Source: Eubacterium sp.
GTDB taxonomy: Bacteria > Bacillota_A > Clostridia > Lachnospirales > Lachnospiraceae
Assembly: GCA_017475785.1 (NCBI GenBank)
Contig: JAFVEX010000164.1
Location: 1-13,845, forward strand
Direction: 5' to 3'
Length of the DNA: 13,845 nt
Under the pieces are notes generated by a model, which saw nothing but the letters and a program-made list of their open reading frames with translations, was not told the DNA's origin and made no database searches. The position numbers were made by a program, and so were the translations under genes. Positions 11,261-13,845 of this stretch are shown here, one piece after another; the first letter of the stretch is position 1; every line of letters begins with the position of its first letter.

Positions 11261-13845
11261 ATGTTTGCACATCTCCACGTTCATACAGAGTACAGTCTTC
11301 TGGACGGCTCTAATAAGATAAAAGAATATGTTGAGCGGGTCAGGGCGCTCGGGATGAACAGTGCCGCGATCACGGATCACGGCGTCATGTACGGGTGCAT
11401 TGATTTTTACAAGGCGGCAAGAGCCGCGGGCATCAATCCGATTCTGGGATGTGAAGTTTATGTCGCGCCGGGCTCCAGATTTGACCGGGAGCTCGGGGCG
11501 AATGAGGAGCGCTATTATCATCTCGTTCTGCTTGCTGAGAACAATCGGGGCTATGAAAACCTCACCAAGATTGTTTCCAGGGGATTTGTCGATGGATTTT
11601 ACTACCGTCCGCGTGTCGATCTGGAGCTCCTGGAGCAGTACCACGAGGGAATTATCGCGCTGTCGGCATGCCTTGCGGGCGAGGTCTCCCGGTATCTGTC
11701 ACTGCAGATGTACGAGGAGGCCAAAAAAGCGGCGCTGCGGTACCGGGACATTTTCGGGCCGGATCATTTTTATCTGGAGCTGCAGGATCACGGGATGGCC
11801 GAGCAGCAGCTGGTCAACCAGCAGATGCTGCGCCTTTCGGAAGAAACCGGGATTGCGCTTGTCGCCACAAATGACTGTCACTACACCTTTGCTGAGGACG
11901 CGGACGCGCATGATATCCTGCTCTGCCTGCAGACAGGGAAAAAGCTCGCGGATGAAAACCGCCTCCGGTACGAGGGGGGACAGTACTATGTAAAATCAGA
12001 GGAAGAGATGCGCAGTCTTTTCCCGTATGTTCCGCAGGCGATTGAAAACACACAGAAGATCGCGGACAGATGTCATGTGGAAATCGAGTTTCACAACCTG
12101 AAGCTTCCGCGGTTTGAGGTTCCTGAAGGGTTTTCTTCTTATTCTTATCTGGAGATGCTTTGCCAGAAAGGACTTGAGCGAAACTATCACCCGGTGACGG
12201 ACGCGCTGCAGGAAAGACTGCAGTTTGAGCTGGACACCATCCGGTCGATGGGATTTGTGGACTACTTCCTGATTGTCTGGGATTATATCCGCTACGCAAA
12301 GGAAAACGGGATCATTGTCGGACCCGGCAGAGGAAGCGCGGCCGGGAGTATCGTCGCCTATACGCTGGGCATCACAGAGCTGGACCCGATCCGGTACAAC
12401 CTTCTGTTTGAGCGCTTCCTGAACCCGGAGCGCGTGTCCATGCCAGATATTGACGTGGATTTCTGCTTTGAGCGGCGCGGAGAAGTGATTGATTATGTCG
12501 TCAAAAAATACGGGGCTGACCGTGTCGTCCAGATTGTTACGTTCGGAACGCTTGCCGCGCGCGGCGTCATCCGCGATGTCGGGCGCGTGCTGGATCTTCC
12601 CTACGCGCGCTGCGACACAATCGCAAAGATGATCCCTAATGAACTGAACATCACGATTGACAAGGCGCTTGGCATGAATCCGGAGCTGCGGAAGCTCTAC
12701 GAAGAAGATGAGACGGTGCGGCACCTCATCGATATGGCGAAACGTCTGGAGGGGTTGCCGCGCCACACTTCGATGCATGCCGCCGGCGTCGTCATCGCCT
12801 CACGGCCGGTTGACGAGTTTGTCCCGTTGTCACGGGCGGCAGATGGCACTATCACGACCCAGTTTACCATGACGACACTGGAGGAGCTCGGACTCCTCAA
12901 AATGGATTTTCTCGGGCTGCGCACACTGACGGTCATCCAGAACGCGCAGCAGATGGCCGAGAAATCCGCGGGGCACGAGATAGACCTTTCCGCGATCGAC
13001 TACAATGATCCGCAGGTGATGCGGATGATCGGCGCGGGAAAATGTGAGGGTGTGTTCCAGCTGGAATCTGCCGGGATGAAAAGCTTCATGAAGGAACTGA
13101 AGCCGACGACGCTGGAGGATATTATCGCGGGCGTCGCGCTCTACCGGCCGGGTCCCATGGATTTTATCCCGCAGTATATTAAGGGCAAGAAAAACCCGGA
13201 TCAGGTGCGCTATGAGACCCCAAAGCTCGCCCCGATTCTGGAGCCCACTTATGGCTGTATTGTCTATCAGGAGCAGGTCATGCAGATCGTGCGTGAGCTG
13301 GCGGGCTATACATATGGGCGCAGCGATGTTCTCCGCCGCGCGATGTCCAAGAAGAAGGCCTCCGTCATGGAAGAAGAACGGCAGAACTTTGTGTACGGCA
13401 ACGCGGGGCTCGGCGTTCCGGGCTGTGTCCGGAACGGGATCGACGAGGCCACGGCAAACCATATTTATGACGAGATGATCGACTTCGCGAAGTACGCGTT
13501 CAACAAGAGCCACGCGGCCGCCTATGCGATCGTCTCCTATCAGACGGCATGGCTGAAGCATTATTATCCCGTTGAATTTATGGCTGCCCTGATGACGTCC
13601 GTGATTGATAATCCGGGAAAGTGCGCCGAGTATATTCTGCACTGCCGGCAGATGAACATTGAGATTCTGCCGCCAGACATCAACCGAAGCAGCGGCAGAT
13701 TTTCTGTTGAGAACGGAAAAATACGGTATGGCCTTACTGAGGTCATGGGCATTGTCAAGACTGTCATGGTGGCGATTACCGCCGAGCGGGAGATGGGCGT
13801 TCCGTTCAAGAATCTGCGGAATTTCTGTGATCGTCTCTCCAACAA
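11261..13845 (+). CDS. dnaE: DNA polymerase III alpha subunit DnaE (3' end beyond the window)
   Basis: The first ~861 codons of a replicative polymerase normally about 1,150 residues long, with no stop in frame up to the window edge. AGGGAGA precedes the ATG at 11261. The N-terminal PHP domain has HLHVHTEYSLLDG (His4, His6, His8) and ITDHGVMYG, so the metal-binding set appears preserved and the PHP may retain 3'-5' exonuclease activity as in other Gram-positive and Thermus DnaE. The palm has PGRGSAAGS, PDIDVDF with Asp398 and Asp400, and KMDFLGLRTLT with Asp549, matching the catalytic aspartates of E. coli DnaE (401, 403, 555). Later motifs include YRPGPMDFIPQYI, YQEQVMQI and FNKSHAAAYA. It works with the clamp and clamp loader at the replication fork. 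Confidence 0.96.
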   Translation, partial: MFAHLHVHTEYSLLDGSNKIKEYVERVRALGMNSAAITDHGVMYGCIDFYKAARAAGINPILGCEVYVAPGSRFDRELGANEERYYHLVLLAENNRGYENLTKIVSRGFVDGFYYRPRVDLELLEQYHEGIIALSACLAGEVSRYLSLQMYEEAKKAALRYRDIFGPDHFYLELQDHGMAEQQLVNQQMLRLSEETGIALVATNDCHYTFAEDADAHDILLCLQTGKKLADENRLRYEGGQYYVKSEEEMRSLFPYVPQAIENTQKIADRCHVEIEFHNLKLPRFEVPEGFSSYSYLEMLCQKGLERNYHPVTDALQERLQFELDTIRSMGFVDYFLIVWDYIRYAKENGIIVGPGRGSAAGSIVAYTLGITELDPIRYNLLFERFLNPERVSMPDIDVDFCFERRGEVIDYVVKKYGADRVVQIVTFGTLAARGVIRDVGRVLDLPYARCDTIAKMIPNELNITIDKALGMNPELRKLYEEDETVRHLIDMAKRLEGLPRHTSMHAAGVVIASRPVDEFVPLSRAADGTITTQFTMTTLEELGLLKMDFLGLRTLTVIQNAQQMAEKSAGHEIDLSAIDYNDPQVMRMIGAGKCEGVFQLESAGMKSFMKELKPTTLEDIIAGVALYRPGPMDFIPQYIKGKKNPDQVRYETPKLAPILEPTYGCIVYQEQVMQIVRELAGYTYGRSDVLRRAMSKKKASVMEEERQNFVYGNAGLGVPGCVRNGIDEATANHIYDEMIDFAKYAFNKSHAAAYAIVSYQTAWLKHYYPVEFMAALMTSVIDNPGKCAEYILHCRQMNIEILPPDINRSSGRFSVENGKIRYGLTEVMGIVKTVMVAITAEREMGVPFKNLRNFCDRLSN

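Noticed and set aside
10445..11644. Long minus-strand open frame (399 codons) across cvfB and the start of dnaE
   Set aside because: It is antisense to two clearly recognised genes, shows no ribosome site or recognisable domain, and is His/Arg/Pro-rich in the way expected of a GC-rich shadow frame.
11996..13642. Minus-strand open frames of 260 and 270 codons inside dnaE
   Set aside because: They mirror the conserved DnaE coding sequence and have no independent start signals or family features.

Overview
The window covers the late (tail tip, lysis) end of a prophage, its probable right attachment region at a tRNA-Gln gene, and the bacterial chromosome beyond. Clostridial-type phage tail proteins, strong AGGAGG ribosome sites, a holin with a three-domain endolysin, a CvfB homologue and a DnaE-type polymerase suggest a Gram-positive Clostridia host of moderate GC, most likely Lachnospiraceae-like. 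The host call is inference from protein style.

Region 1 (26-7152) is a plus-strand run of tail-tip and host-recognition genes. It holds an OB-fold/coiled-coil protein, a collagen-like fibre protein that shares its C-terminal domain, a baseplate-like protein, a DUF859-like minor structural protein, two small proteins with nearly the same N-terminal anchor, and a protein with two carbohydrate-binding (CBM5/12-like) modules. The first of the two small proteins is frameshifted at a run of eight G.

Region 2 (2595-2985) interrupts this series and is the most interesting part. A minus-strand 33-residue hydrophobic peptide gene has its own promoter and a long structured leader. A second promoter faces it and should make a short convergent RNA. 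The two promoters and leaders form an inverted duplication, and a hairpin covers the peptide stop codon. The peptide mRNA leader can pair with its own ribosome site, and the facing RNA carries the same pairing sequence. This looks like a prophage-borne type I toxin-antitoxin 'moron' of Fst/par-like or CD0956.2/RCd10-like layout, bounded by a plus-strand terminator.

Region 3 (7167-9143) is the lysis cassette: a holin and a glucosaminidase-amidase-SH3 endolysin, followed by a strong terminator.

Region 4 (9085-9425) is the likely prophage/chromosome junction. It has 12-bp tandem repeats of integrase arm-site style, a 14-bp palindrome, and a minus-strand tRNA-Gln(CUG) with promoter and terminator, its 3' end facing the prophage. 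The integrase and the other end of the prophage are not in the window.

Region 5 (9444-13845) is chromosomal: an acyl-ACP thioesterase behind a recognisable promoter, a CvfB-type S1 RNA-binding protein, and dnaE, which runs off the right edge.
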